From: Cercophora sp. LCS_1
Taxonomy: Eukaryota > Ascomycota > Sordariomycetes > Sordariales > Lasiosphaeriaceae
Reading direction: 5' to 3'
Length of the DNA stretch: 64,000 nucleotides
Assembly (NCBI GenBank): GCA_036250225.1
Contig: JAPZLL010000019.1
Coordinates: 124,001 to 188,000 of the forward strand
The notes beneath the pieces were generated by a model. The model did not search any database, was not told the origin of the DNA, and saw nothing but the letters and a program-made list of their open reading frames with translations. Below, one piece after another: positions 8,484 to 19,721 of this stretch (positions are counted from its first letter, which is position 1; each line of letters starts with the position of its first letter). Position numbers and translations under genes: made by a program.

Positions 8484-11454
8484 ATGACGGGAGGCGACTC
8501 TTCATGGAGCCCGCAAGGGCCCTCTTTTGACGATACATCCAACGCCGAAGCGCCCTCAGTAGCCAGTCAAGATGGCTTCGACGCCCAGCAGATCCAGGCC
8601 CTCGCCCGACATCCTCCGCCAGGCGCCTCTGTGTACTCGCCAAATGCCGCCGTCTCGAGCGCCGTGAACCCTCGGAGCTGTGTGACCTGCAGGAGGAGGA
8701 AAGTGCGATGCGACAAACATATGCCCTGCTCGAACTGCCGCAAAGCCCATATCCCTTGCATTTTCCCTGCCCCAGGCCGGGCGCCGCGAAGACCGCGACC
8801 GAAAGACCCAAACGCCCCATTGAAACAGCCTTCGAGCGAGCGAGAGTTGGAGCTGATGAAGCGTTTGCGAAAACTCGAGGGTATAGTGGAGGAGCTCAGC
8901 GGCCAGATCGAAATTGAGGCGGTGCGCCACCCGTCGAGCGCGGGAAACTCACCCGAGGGCCCCAACCGGGATACGGAAGATGGTGCCGGGAGGAGACATG
9001 GCCATACGCCGAGCGTGACTGGTAGCAATCACAGCCAAGATGCGGCGACCCCCGGGCCGAGCCGAGCTGGCCTACGGGGTACACCGGGGCTGATGGGCTC
9101 CCCGCTTGGGACGACTAAGAAGTCATCGGATGTGCATGCAAAGCTTGGGCGCCTGGTGTTGAACGAGAAGGGCGTCACGCGCTACGTCAGCAGCGCGTTC
9201 TGGTCATCAATCAACGATGAGGTAAGATGTGTGCTTCGTCAGGTTAACATTTCTAACGGTCTGCAGTTGAACGAGCTTCGACGTGAAACACAGGATCTGA
9301 CCGACGAGGACTCGGACGAATACGATGTTGAGCCATCCCCGGAGTCGGCTTCTCAGGAGAAAGGCAACTCGGTGAACCATCAGTGCTTTGTTCTCGGGTA
9401 TCGATCTGCCGATGTCGACCTCCGACCGCTTCATCCTTTACCGTCACAGATTCCCTTCATGTGGCAGGTGTACCAAGAAAACGTCGACCCCATCCTCAAA
9501 ATTCTCCACGTTCCTACCACCAGCAAACTCATTCGCGAAGTTCGAAACAACCTCGACAGTCTGACACCCTCAACAGAGGCCTTGATGTTCTCCATTTACT
9601 ATGCGGCCATCACATCGCTGGACGAGGAAGAGGTTGGTTCCACTGGTTGCTTGCTTTTCTGGCGCTAGCTGACATGTGCAGGTGAAACTCAACTTCAATG
9701 CCGAGAAAGCCGTTTTGTTGCAGCAATATCGGTTTGCGCTGGAGCAGGCCCTCTCCAAGTCAAACTTTGTTATCGCCCCTGATTTCACAATAGCGCAGGC
9801 GTTTCTCTTGTTTCTTGTCCTTGTTCGCCGCCACGATGATACGCGATTTGCCTGGACGTTGACGGCACTCATGGTCCGAATTAGCCAGGCGCTGGGCCTC
9901 CACCGAGACGGGACCAACTTTCCGAATCTCTCGCCCTTTGAGATCGAGATGCGCCGGCGACTCTTCTGGGCTGTATGCGTCTTGGACCTGCGCTCTGCCG
10001 AGGACCAAGGAACAGACCTATCGATCGAAGACCGAATGTTTGATACGCAACTTCCACTTAATATTAATGACACCGACATCTCCCCCAACAGCAAAGAACT
10101 TCCGTCTCCTCGGAAAGGCCCAACAGACATGACCTTCTCTCTCATCCGATACGAAATTTGCACGCTGGCGAGACGGATGCACACGGCATCAACCGACCAG
10201 ACGGCAATTTGCCCGAACGCCACTTCATGCCTGGAAGAGAAGGAGGCATTGCTCTCAGAGACCCACAAGAGGGTCGAGGATCAGTACCTGAAGGACCCTG
10301 GCTGCGAGGACAACCCAATGTTTTGGACCGCAGCAAATATTGCCCGACTCATCGTCGCCAAGATGAGGCTCATCATCTACCAGTCATATCTTTTCCCGGG
10401 CCCGGACAACAAGCAACTCTCCGAGGACAAACGAACGCGCCTGTTCAATGCAGCGACCGAGGTTTTCGAGTATAGCTACATCCTCAACACGGATCCCCGG
10501 GCCAAGCAGTGGCGCTGGCTCTTCCAGACCTACACCCAGCTTCACGCCGTCGCGTACATTCTCCTCGAGATCTCGCATCGGCCATGGAGTGCAACGGTTG
10601 AGCGGTCGTGGGGCGCGCTTAACATGGTGCTCACAAATGCGAAACCGTCGCTCCCACAGTTCGACCTAGAAAAGATGGCAGACCACTCGGCCATCTGGTT
10701 GCCCCTGAGGAAAATGTTCCTCAAAGCCAAGAAACACCGCGAAGCCGAAATTGCCCGTCTCCAAGCCGAACCTCAAGCGGCACAGCAGCTCGAGATCGAA
10801 GACCGCACCAAGGCTCTCCCCGGCAGCACTTTTGGCTCTCTCTCGACTTCGATGAAGAATTCGATCGCCATCGAGCGATGGCGAAAACTAGTCAACGCAC
10901 CGCCACTTCCACCAGAGCTCATCCCGACCCCACAAACTGTCCAACCATCCCTCCCGTCCCGTCCCGCCGCCATTCAGCCCCAACCTCAGCCTATCAACCC
11001 TCCCGAGCCGAACATGGATGCCAACTTTATGGACTACCTCGACTCCGTCATGTCAAACCCGACCTTTAACTCAACGGACTTTGCTCCCCTTTGGGGCGGC
11101 GAGTCGTCCCGAATCGCCGCGCCCTCGTCGAACTTTGGGCTTGCAACTGCGAGCCTAGCGGGTCTCGATAACGGGATTAATCCCTTTGGGAGGATGACGT
11201 CAATGGTTCAGCACGACGCGCCGCCAACAGGCAGTGCCACGTCAACTGCAGAGCCGATGAAGGAGCACGAGTTGCCGCCATGGCTGTGGTCGGCCGGGCC
11301 CGCGGATCCGTTGAGACTGCCGGTTCAGAGCGAGGAGTTGGATGTAAACATGGAGGAGGGTTTTGACTGGCAGAATTGGCAGGAGAGTTTGGGGCAGTTG
11401 GAGGGCGGGCAGAGCGGAAGCTGGGAGAGAGCTGGGACTGGGAGTTTGTTTTAG
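8484..11454 (+). CDS. Zn2Cys6 transcription factor with fungal-specific domain
   Basis: Three exons: 8484-9221, 9267-9632, 9682-11454, giving 958 residues. The binuclear zinc cluster is at residues 66-92 with spacing C-x2-C-x6-C-x5-C-x2-C-x6-C (CVTCRRRKVRC then CSNC). A short heptad-like region follows (about 115-145), then the fungal-specific transcription-factor domain (about 350-700, with ALGLHRDG and EMRRRLFWAV, hallmarks of PF04082). The tail is Pro/Gln-rich with an acidic end, likely activating. Intron 1 (45 nt) is in frame and would read through without stops. Intron 2 (49 nt) has the unusual donor GTTGGT but is required to join SLDEEE to VKLNF. It acts in the nucleus; target genes are unknown. 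It is not adjacent to an obvious biosynthetic cluster. Confidence 0.88.
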
Positions 11455-11989
11455 CGGGTTTCAGCGGGCTTATAGAGGTTCGGATGGACATTCGGGGCTA
11501 CGGATCTGTTGTGGTCAAGTTTATAGATATGAGTGGATGAATATGAATTGATACCCTGTGATCGGATTGTTTTCTTCCTTTGTTAATTGGTAGGCGTCAG
11601 CCGTTCAGAGGCTATTTTTCTCAGGGGTTCTTGGCGTTCTCATTGAGGCCACCCACCGTTCACAGCAAGCCGCTTCGTCACCTCAAATGTCATAGCACAC
11701 ACCAAAGTCCTCGAAACGCATCAGCATATAACCACTTTCCGTGCACAGCTATCGACCCGAAATTCCTTCAATACTGTCCCCAAACCTCAGCCAAGCTGTG
11801 AGTTTGAACCAAAGACGAGACCTAGAGGATTCATGCCGGACCGCTCATCACAACAGTTCCATCCAATACTTTTTGCCCTCGTACGGCACAGCAACCTCCG
11901 CTCCCGCCCCACATCATCGCTGACAGGTGGGGTAAAAAAGGTCCTGAGCGCCGGGGGCCAACGATCCTTCCCTGCGGACTGGGCGCTTT
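11455..11989. other. Intergenic
   Basis: Between the 3' end of the transcription factor and the 3' end of the HET pseudogene. I see no gene; minus-strand frames here are downstream extensions of the HET relic. Confidence 0.5.
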
Positions 11990-13692
11990 CTCCAAGCCCA
12001 TCCGATGAAGTCCCGACAACGAGCATAGTAGCAACATAAATACCCAAAGCCCTACTACTACCCCATTTTGTTACCCGTAACGGTATCACAACGTCGCCTA
12101 CACGAACCTCTGGAGGACCGATTCCATATACTTGACTTGGCCTGCTTTCTTCATCTTCTATTAGCCCGACAGCGAAAAGACGGAACCTTTGCAAACACGG
12201 TGTTCCAGGTACCCGGGAGCCGAGATAAAATCTTCCTCCCTTCCATCTGATATGCAATCGCGATATCTCTTCACACATTGCTGGAAATCCGGATGGGCCG
12301 GCCTAGGGTCCTTGTCAACGCCGTAAAAGTCGCTGATGCGGTTAACTAGGCACCCCATTGCCTCTAGATGTAGACTCGACTTTGCGGTGGCCAGGAGGAG
12401 TTCTTCGAAGGTTTCTATCGCCCGCCGGCGTGTTTGCCGTTCGTCCCCGGGGGATTGGTTGACTAATGTTCTCGCAAATGCCACTTTTTGGCCACTTGGA
12501 TCCCCAAAAGATGAGTGCTAGTTAATCCTAGGGGTATCTTGGTAGTAGTCCAAAGTGGCGAGGGGGTAATTGGTAAGGTCCGAGTCGCCGAAGGTAATGA
12601 TCCTGCTCGACATTGTTATAGAAGTCGCCATAGGGCAGGCTCCTCGATCGGGACTTGGACCGATCGGGCACCCATGAAGGATAGAACGCGTCACCAGCGC
12701 GGACGAGACCAAATTCGAACAGACGCAGAAGCAACGTGAGGCGTCCTTGTGCGTTGCCTGTTTGCAGCGTGTGTATTGTGAACTGTCGGTACAATTCAGT
12801 CCAAGGCATCGTGTAATCAATCTTGAATCGGCTCTCAAAAGGAATGAGTCCCAAAGATGCTGCGATGCGGTCCCTGGGGTCAGCACATTCGGCACGATGA
12901 AAGCTCCAGAGTAGCTTCAGCAAGCCAGGGTTGTTGTTTACTAGCATCCCGTAGGTGCTCAAGATCGCCAATATCTTCGTTCCATAGGTTGGCACCTGAC
13001 ATGAGTTGAACCCGGTTGAAGCCAAATGAACCTCCTGAAGATCAACCGCACGGTCGCCCCGGTGGAGGAAAGCTCGCCGCGCAAGAAATGTCTACTGAAT
13101 CACTCAGTGGCGGGAAAACCAGGGTTGTTCGCAGAAGCTGTAAACTGGATCAAGCCAGCTTGGTGCGTCTGGGCGAGCTCTCATCTCGTCAGTCGTTGAA
13201 CCCTTGTCGCGCGAATCGTCGGAGTCGACGATGCGCCAGTTTCGCAGAAATGAAAGTGCTTCCTCAGTTTTTTCGTCCTCTGGGCCCAACCAGATCTGGA
13301 CAGCCTCGGCTTGCTCGTAAATGCCGCCCATGATGGGTATCTGCTGGGCTTTCTCTGCCTCGTCGCTTTGATCGAGAGACACGGCGTCGATCCAGACGTG
13401 TTGCTCCTCCGATTTGGACCGGAATCGACGAAGAATGGTGTCAACATTGCGTGTGATCTGCAGGTACGATTTCGCCCGTCCTTCATCGAGTATCTCTAGG
13501 AATCTCGAGAAGTCCTGTCCCCCCCCCCTCCCAAACGTACGATATGGCATGGTAGGCTGGGGGCCGATCCTGACGCCGGCGTTGGAAGATTTTGCAGCTA
13601 AGCGGGACATCTTTGGTTGCAGCAGCATTCAACACCACGAGGCGAATACAGTCCGGATCGATAAGTGGTTCGTAGCGGTACCTGCTGAGCAA
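11990..13692 (-). pseudogene. HET (heterokaryon incompatibility) domain gene, broken
   Basis: The translated pieces in order carry HET-domain landmarks: an N-terminal RPPAYHAISYVWE block, then YLQITRNVDTILRRFR, HVWIDAVSLDQSD, EAVQIWLGPEDEKTEEAL, CADPRDRIAASLGL and a late RVGDVVIPL block typical of the C-terminal end. They lie in different frames. Lesions seen: a frame change at a run of ten G (13519-13528, coding strand), a TGA at 13104-13106 where the family has Trp before VIQ, loss of the GT donor of an intron whose acceptor (13035-13037) is intact, an in-frame TAG at 12528-12530, and another frame change near 12200. HET proteins trigger cell death on fusion of unlike strains; this copy should be inactive unless several lesions are sequence errors. 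Confidence 0.75.
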
Positions 13693-14249
13693 GGACGTCT
13701 TCCCTGGCGGACGTGCGGCTTCCGATGCTGGATTCGATTGAGCCAGAGACGGTGGTCTACAAAGCCTAGTGGCGATGCCTCATGTTGTCGAGCGTCGGCC
13801 CCAGGCAAGAGCGGCGGGGTAAATCAAGCAGAGGCCGAAGGCACTCAGTTGTCAGCTAGGCCGAGCAAGCCTGAGCGATCCTGAGCCGAACCCGAGCTCG
13901 GGCGAGTAGAGTCACCTTAGTGAGGTACGAGTGGAAGGCAGTGAAACGGCTAAAATGGTAGATATTCTTAACAATGAGGAATGGAATGTTGACATAACAA
14001 GGCCCTTGAGAAATACAATAACTAGCTACCCGTTGGGAACGCTGTTCAGGGATGCTTAAAAACAACTTGGTTGTTGGTTGCCACCGCTTTTAAAGCTCTG
14101 ATTTGGTACTTTTCCTCCCCCGCCTCGATATACTGCGTCACCTGACGGAAGAAGAGGGTTATTGAATTTGGGGCGTAGAGGCTGGGAGACATCACCTGCG
14201 ATATTACATATGTCGAAGCTCTTATTGCAGCAGGCTTCTACCTCTTCAC
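13693..14249. other. Intergenic
   Basis: Former promoter side of the HET gene and 3' flank of the NYN-LOTUS gene. No coding signal, repeat or RNA gene recognised. Confidence 0.5.
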
Positions 14250-15038
14250 TCACACCGAAGTCCCCGCAACCTTCCTCCTCTTATCCCTCGCATACATGAT
14301 CATGGCCTTGCCCTCGCCAGGACTCCTCTTGACAATCTCAAACGCCCCTGACGCAACAATAACTTCTCCAAACTTGAGATACCCATACGTCTGCGGATCG
14401 AAATCCGGCCTCTGCTTGCTGATCAACGCGCCCACCTTTGCCAGATTCGCCCAGCCCTCCTCATCCGACGTATCCTCAACAGCCTTCCTCAGCTGGCTCT
14501 CCAGCGTCGCATCAATCCCAATCGCGGCCGAGTGCGTCCGCTTATGACTCGGCGACGTCACAACACTGACGCTCTGCTGTGCATCTTCGGGCGCAAGAAT
14601 ATTCTCAAAGTAGATGAACTTGTCGCACGCCGCAACAAACGGCTTGGGGGTCTTGCGCTCGCCAAAGCCATACACCACCAGGCCTGACTCGCGAATGCGC
14701 GCAGCGAGACGGGTGAAATCGCTGTCGCTCGAGACGAGACGGAAGCCGTCGAAGCGGTTGGTGTACAGCAGGTCCATGGCGTCGATAATCATGGCGCTGT
14801 CGGTTGCGTTCTTGCCTTGGGTGTAGGCAAACTGCTGGATTGGCTGGATGGATTGACGAAGGAGTTGCTCCTTCCAGCCTTTGAGGTTGGTGCCGGTCCA
14901 GTCGCCGTATGCGCGGCGAACGAAGGACGTGCCGTATTTGGTCACCTCGGCGAGGATGCCTGATGCTGCACTTGGCATGGCATTGTCTGCCTCGATTAGA
15001 ACGGCAAGTTTGAGGTTGGAGACGGGTTCTGTTGTCAT
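14250..15038 (-). CDS. NYN-domain (PIN-like) protein with C-terminal LOTUS/OST-HTH domain
   Basis: Single exon, 262 residues from the ATG at 15036-15038. An NYN/LabA-DUF88 domain spans about residues 10-148. Acidic residues expected of a metal-dependent PIN-like nuclease are visible: Asp18 in LIEADNA, Asp80 and Asp86 in NATDSAMIIDAMD, and Asp105/Asp107 in VSSDSDF. A helical LOTUS (OST-HTH) domain follows at about 176-250 (from LESQLRKAVEDT to GAFEIVKR). The NYN family includes RNases of RNA quality control; LOTUS domains bind RNA or helicase partners. The combination suggests an RNA-processing nuclease; it is common in bacteria and present in fungi. No signal peptide. Substrate unknown. Confidence 0.8.
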   Translation of the reverse strand: MTTEPVSNLKLAVLIEADNAMPSAASGILAEVTKYGTSFVRRAYGDWTGTNLKGWKEQLLRQSIQPIQQFAYTQGKNATDSAMIIDAMDLLYTNRFDGFRLVSSDSDFTRLAARIRESGLVVYGFGERKTPKPFVAACDKFIYFENILAPEDAQQSVSVVTSPSHKRTHSAAIGIDATLESQLRKAVEDTSDEEGWANLAKVGALISKQRPDFDPQTYGYLKFGEVIVASGAFEIVKRSPGEGKAMIMYARDKRRKVAGTSV

Positions 15039-16225
15039 TCTGGCGGTGATCAGGGTGGTTGATTGAGTTATTTGTTGCGAGGTGATTGAAGAGGGGAATT
15101 GAGACCCGATTCTTGTTGCTCCCTGGACGTGACGACGAATTCGAGCGGCCAACCAGATGAGATGCATGTGCAGCGGCTTGTGGCACAAAGAATCAAGGGG
15201 AGATTTTTAGTTGTGAAAAAAACCAGCCTAAAGCTGCTTGCTTATTCGCAAGTTTTACATCTCCTGGTCAGTGACTCGCTCATTTGCCTTATCCTACAGG
15301 CAGGGGCTATCTTCTCCGAGCAGTTATTACACAACATTTGACCCGGCATTGAAGCCATTGTGAAAAGCCTCGGAGAGAGCAAACACAGTAGAATGGCGTT
15401 TGAGAAGCGAAGCGCATTTGCCAAAAGGCACGCGAAGAAAATGTGATAAACTACCAAATGATATCACACAAACTTTGCCCAATTGTAAGAGTGGCAGTTA
15501 CTTTTGTCATCGGATGATCAAGCGTGCAAGAAAAGCATAAAGCTGCCAAAACGGGTCGAGGTGGCAGTGCTCATGCGCAGTCCAATGGGTCGAGACTAGG
15601 AAAGCAGTTTAGCGGCCAGATCTAGTGGAGACAAAATGGCCCAGCACTCTTTTCCATCTCTTTCATTCGAGCATTTGTTCTTGGTCACAATAATGCGTCT
15701 TTCCCTCAAAAAAATGTATCCAACCGCCAAAGTCAACTTCTCCCACTGTCATCATCACGACCCCAAGGATTGGGATGGACAAATACCCGTGAGGCTTCAT
15801 ACGAATTGACTTGTTTTGGGGCCTCTGAAATAAGCGCTTGCTTGAAACAATGAGTCTGTAAGAATAGTCTGCCGATATTTGCAGCGGGCTGAGTGGCCAT
15901 CATCTCATGCTTGGAAACCGTGGCTGTGTACTTGGTCATGAGTGAGATAAGCGAGCAGTACAATTTGGGTGCGCCCACTAACATCGATACCAACGCTGAC
16001 AGAAATAACCTGATGACGGTTGATGTAAGTTTTTACGACGCGCCCAATCAAGTTACAATCTTGCAGCTGAGCTGGGCTGGAAAATGGGGCTGTCAACATC
16101 GCCATTTTTGGCCTCCGGCGTAGACATGGCATATAAGACAGGTCCATCTCATGTTTTGACATGAAATCAGCATTCATCGACATCAACAGGTCAGCTTCAA
16201 GTCAACGAGATTCTATAGTATCATC
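15039..16225. other. Intergenic
   Basis: About 1.2 kb between two divergently transcribed genes (NYN-LOTUS on minus, M13 peptidase on plus), so it holds both promoters. No additional gene or repeat recognised. Confidence 0.55.
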
Positions 16226-18326
16226 ATGGCAGACTCTTTGTGCCTGACGCCGGCATGCCTCGAAGCCGCGTCAACCTTGATATCGCAGTTGCATCCAAAA
16301 TGGGATAAGATGGACCCATGCACGCAGTTTGACGAGAGTAAGTGCATCAAGAGGCTGTTTGGGCTTCTGTTGACCCGAAATAGTGGTTTGTCACAGATAC
16401 AAGGATATCCACCCAGCCGACATGGGAACCCTTGTGGTGGTCAGCGAGCGAAACAATCGCATCATCCACAGTCTTCTCGAGAGCACATACGATGAAGCTA
16501 TCGACTACCAAGCCGTTCCCTGGAAGAGTACTTTTGCCAGCAATGACCAGGACAAGGCCAACTTTGCCGCTCTGAAGAAAGACTACCAGACGTGTCTCAA
16601 CGCCGACCCGTCTCTTGGCACACAGCCGCTCCTGGATCTCATCGCCGATCTGAACAGCATATGGCCGTTTACCAGTGACGCCAAAGCCGTCATCAAGGAG
16701 TCGGACTATGAGAGCATTGGCCGCGCGATCGTATACCTGCAGGAACTCGGCATCGACACGTTCCAAACCCTGAAAGTCGGCGGCGATGATTTGGAGCCCA
16801 CAATTAGGACGCTCACCATCGCCCCTCCTCTTATCAAGTACTACCAAAACGCCACGGCATACTCCGATCCCGAGGTTGTTGGGCCCTATGCTGAGGCAAT
16901 TGCCCTGGCCCTCGCCGACACTTTCATCGGTCTCAATCTCACCGCCAACGATACGAATGCGCTCGCCGACATCGCCACAGGTATCGTTGCTTTCGAGGCC
17001 GAAGTCGCTAGTATCTTCCTCCAGTTGGAAGCAACCGAGCCTTCAACCGACGCTATCAACATCACCCTCTCCGACGTGCCCAAGCTCACGTCGGCCCCTC
17101 TGTCCCTGGATAAAGTCCTCGCCGCCCTCCTCCCACCCTCGTATCCCGCCACCAAACGCATCAGCTTCTCCACCGAATCCTTCTTCTCCAACTACACCGA
17201 CGTCCTCCTGACTACCCCCAAGTCCATCCTCCAAAGCTACCTCCTCCACAAAGCCATCACCGTCTTTTCCCCGCAAGTAACCCCGGACAGCACCAGCACT
17301 CCCCGCTGGCAGTTCTGCCTCACCCACCTCAACGAATCCCACCGCTGGATCCTGAGCCGCTTCTTCGCATCCGCCGTCTACCCCGACACAACCCGCAACT
17401 ACACGGATAAAATGGCCACCACCCTCCGCACCCAGTTCAAGAAACGCATCGACTCCCTCGAATGGATGTCCGCAGACGCCAAAGCCCGGGCCAAGACCAA
17501 AGTCGACAACATCAAGCAAAACATCGGGTACCCCGTGTCGTCACCCGATATCCGCTCGCCTGCTTCCCTGGCCGAGTATTACAAGGGGTACAACGTCACC
17601 GACGCCTTTTTCACGAATGTGCTCAACTCTGCGCGACACCGCACTGCAAGGACATGGGACTCGATACTCGAAAAGGTTGATCGCGGGGCCTACGAGCATT
17701 CAAAGATTCAAGAGGCAAATGCTGCTTATGTCCCGTGGGAGAATACGATCAACATCAACGCCGGGATTTCGCAGCTGCCGTTTTTCAGTGAGAATCTCCC
17801 TGCTTATGCGACGTACGGCGGGTTGGGGAGTGTGGTTGGACATGAGATCCTGCATGGGTTTGATAGTAATGGGCGGCTGTACAACGAGGATGCGGCGAAG
17901 GTCTCGTGGTGGGATGAGCAGACGGTGAAGAATTTCGGGGACAAGAGCAAGTGTTTTGTGGACCAGTATGGGGAGATGGAGTATCCCGTGCCGGGAGGGA
18001 TGGCGAAGACGGATGGCGAGCTGACGCTTGGAGAGAATCTGTCTGATGCCGGTGGGTTGAGGATCGCGTTTGATGCGTGGAAGGGGTTGGAGGAGAAGGG
18101 ACAGAAGTTGCCGGGGTTGGATCAGTTTACGCGGGAGCAGCTGTTTTTCATGTTTTATGCTAATGCTTGGTGTAATAGCTATACGCCGGAGACGAACTTG
18201 GAGTCGCAGGGGACGGATGTGCACGCGCATTCGTCGCTGAGGATTCGTGGAGCTGCGGCCAACTCGAGGGGGTTTAAGGAGGCGTTTGGGTGTAAGGTCA
18301 AGGAGCCGGAGTGCGAGCTGTTTTAA
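16226..18326 (+). CDS. M13-family zinc metallopeptidase (neprilysin-like)
   Basis: Two exons, 16226-16337 and 16384-18326, joined by a 46-nt intron (GTAAGT...TAG), 684 residues. The zinc motif HExxH is HEILH at about residues 524-528 and the third ligand Glu lies in ENLSD at about 588-592, as in neprilysin/endothelin-converting enzyme. The N-terminal CLTPAC and DPCTQFDE blocks and C-terminal GCKVKEPECEL fit fungal M13 proteins; the final aromatic position is Phe rather than the usual Trp. Family role: cleavage of peptides up to about 40 residues outside the cell or in the secretory path. No signal peptide or membrane anchor is visible before CLTPAC, so an upstream exon may be missed or the enzyme is intracellular. 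Several N-glycosylation sequons argue for a secretory protein. Confidence 0.88.
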
Positions 18327-18717
18327 TTTAGGGCAAGGCGTTTGGTTTCGGGAGCGTGCATAGCGTGGTGTTTTTAGGGTACCTAGATAGTGAGGCAGTT
18401 CCAGATTGTGTGAAGGTCTATTTTCGTCTACACGATGGTGTTTCTTGAAGCGAGAGTAATCGGTCGCGGATCTGTCAGGGCATTGCAATTCACGTTGCAG
18501 CGCTGAGAGAAAACAACTTCAACCTGACGGATCGCTCAACTGAAGGCGATTTGGTACCTCGTTATCTTGGCGGATGAATCCCTCGCAAAATACACTGCAA
18601 ACCGATAAGCTTGGAGGGATTTCGAAAGGAAGCATCTCAATGGAAATATGTTCCACGGCAAGAAGCAATACCTAGTTTGATAATCTTGGAGATGACGATT
18701 CCTAGCGAACAACTCTG
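18327..18717. other. Intergenic
   Basis: 3' flank of the peptidase gene up to the GH43 relic. Nothing recognised. Confidence 0.5.
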
Positions 18718-18955
18718 GCCCCTCACATACGGCCCACCCACTTCCCTCGCAATCGCATACTCGACACTATACTCTGACGAATTGAAAAAATGCGACGAGA
18801 AAAACAACACGTACAATTCCCCAGCAAGAGTCAAACTCGGCGCCTCAACCAATGGTCCATCAAGTGTGGCATTCCGGTCCAGAACCACCGATGCTCTTCC
18901 AACCGGCGTGAACCAATATGCCACGACCTCCTGCAACATGATAGGCGTCGATTGT
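18718..18955 (-). pseudogene. GH43-type glycoside hydrolase fragment
   Basis: About 80 codons are recognisable as the middle of a family 43 beta-propeller enzyme: TPIMLQEV, then a conserved DGPLVEAPSLTL (containing the family's catalytic-acid Glu context), then LYVLFFSSHFFNSSEYSVEYA and GPYVR. GH43 enzymes cleave arabinan or xylan side chains. The catalytic-base N-terminal blades and the C-terminal part are absent on either side: upstream and downstream frames carry unrelated sequence, and no intron explains their loss. I therefore call it a relic. It could still be one exon of a very diverged gene. Confidence 0.6.
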
Positions 18956-19721
18956 GCCACCCGAGGAGAGGGGACAGGCGAAGGGGGTTGGTCTGGGAGT
19001 CGAAAGTTAGGCTTGGGTTGGGATGTCGACATTACCCAGTAGATTGAAAGAGGCCGCGACACAGGTGGACAGGACGAGCAGAGCCATGGTGGAGACACTT
19101 CAATAGCACGTACATGTAAGTGAGATGGCGGCAATTCGCTGACAACACGCAGGTTGCAGATGAGATGTGCAATGACATCCCGACGAAAGGGAGAGCCCCG
19201 AGTCCCAAGACTATATGCCCGCGCGGCAGATTAGGCATCTTCGAAAGCCCCTTGCCCATCATCATTCATCTCAACTGGATCGGCATGTTGTTGCATCACA
19301 GGGTCCAATGACCCAACTCGTGGAGCTGGTGGACAACGGTCGGAGGTTTGGGTTGGTCATTTGCTACTGATTAAATACAGGGTCTCATTTGGATAAAGCA
19401 TGGGCTCTGATTTAATAAGAGGAGCGGCATCGGAGCTGAACTCTGGAAAGCAGTAGCTCAGGTGAGCATCTCACTAGTGACGACAGGGGCATGTGGCCAA
19501 CCGTGTCTGGAAATTTGATGTGTGAATTCTCGTCAAGTCTAGAGCTTGGTATGATCTTGTGTTGCTAGCCAAGGCCCGTTCCACAGCGAGTCTATCCTCC
19601 ACTACATGTGACCTTCGACCTGGTCTCTCGTCGAACCAAGCATGATACAATCACAGCCAACAGGATCTCACCACTTAGACACACCCAGTCCGTTATTCCA
19701 GCAACCACAACCAAGATTTCG
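18956..19721. other. Intergenic
   Basis: Between the GH43 relic and the HD-domain gene. No gene, repeat or RNA recognised; the missing N-terminal blades of GH43 are not found here. Confidence 0.5.

Noticed and set aside
9222..9266. Treating the 45-nt stretch in the Zn2Cys6 gene as coding
   Set aside because: It has GTAAGA and CTGCAG ends and interrupts a conserved region; best read as an in-frame intron.
11990..13692. RIP as cause of HET gene decay
   Set aside because: The visible lesions are mostly indels, and the TGG to TGA change is not in the preferred CpA context.
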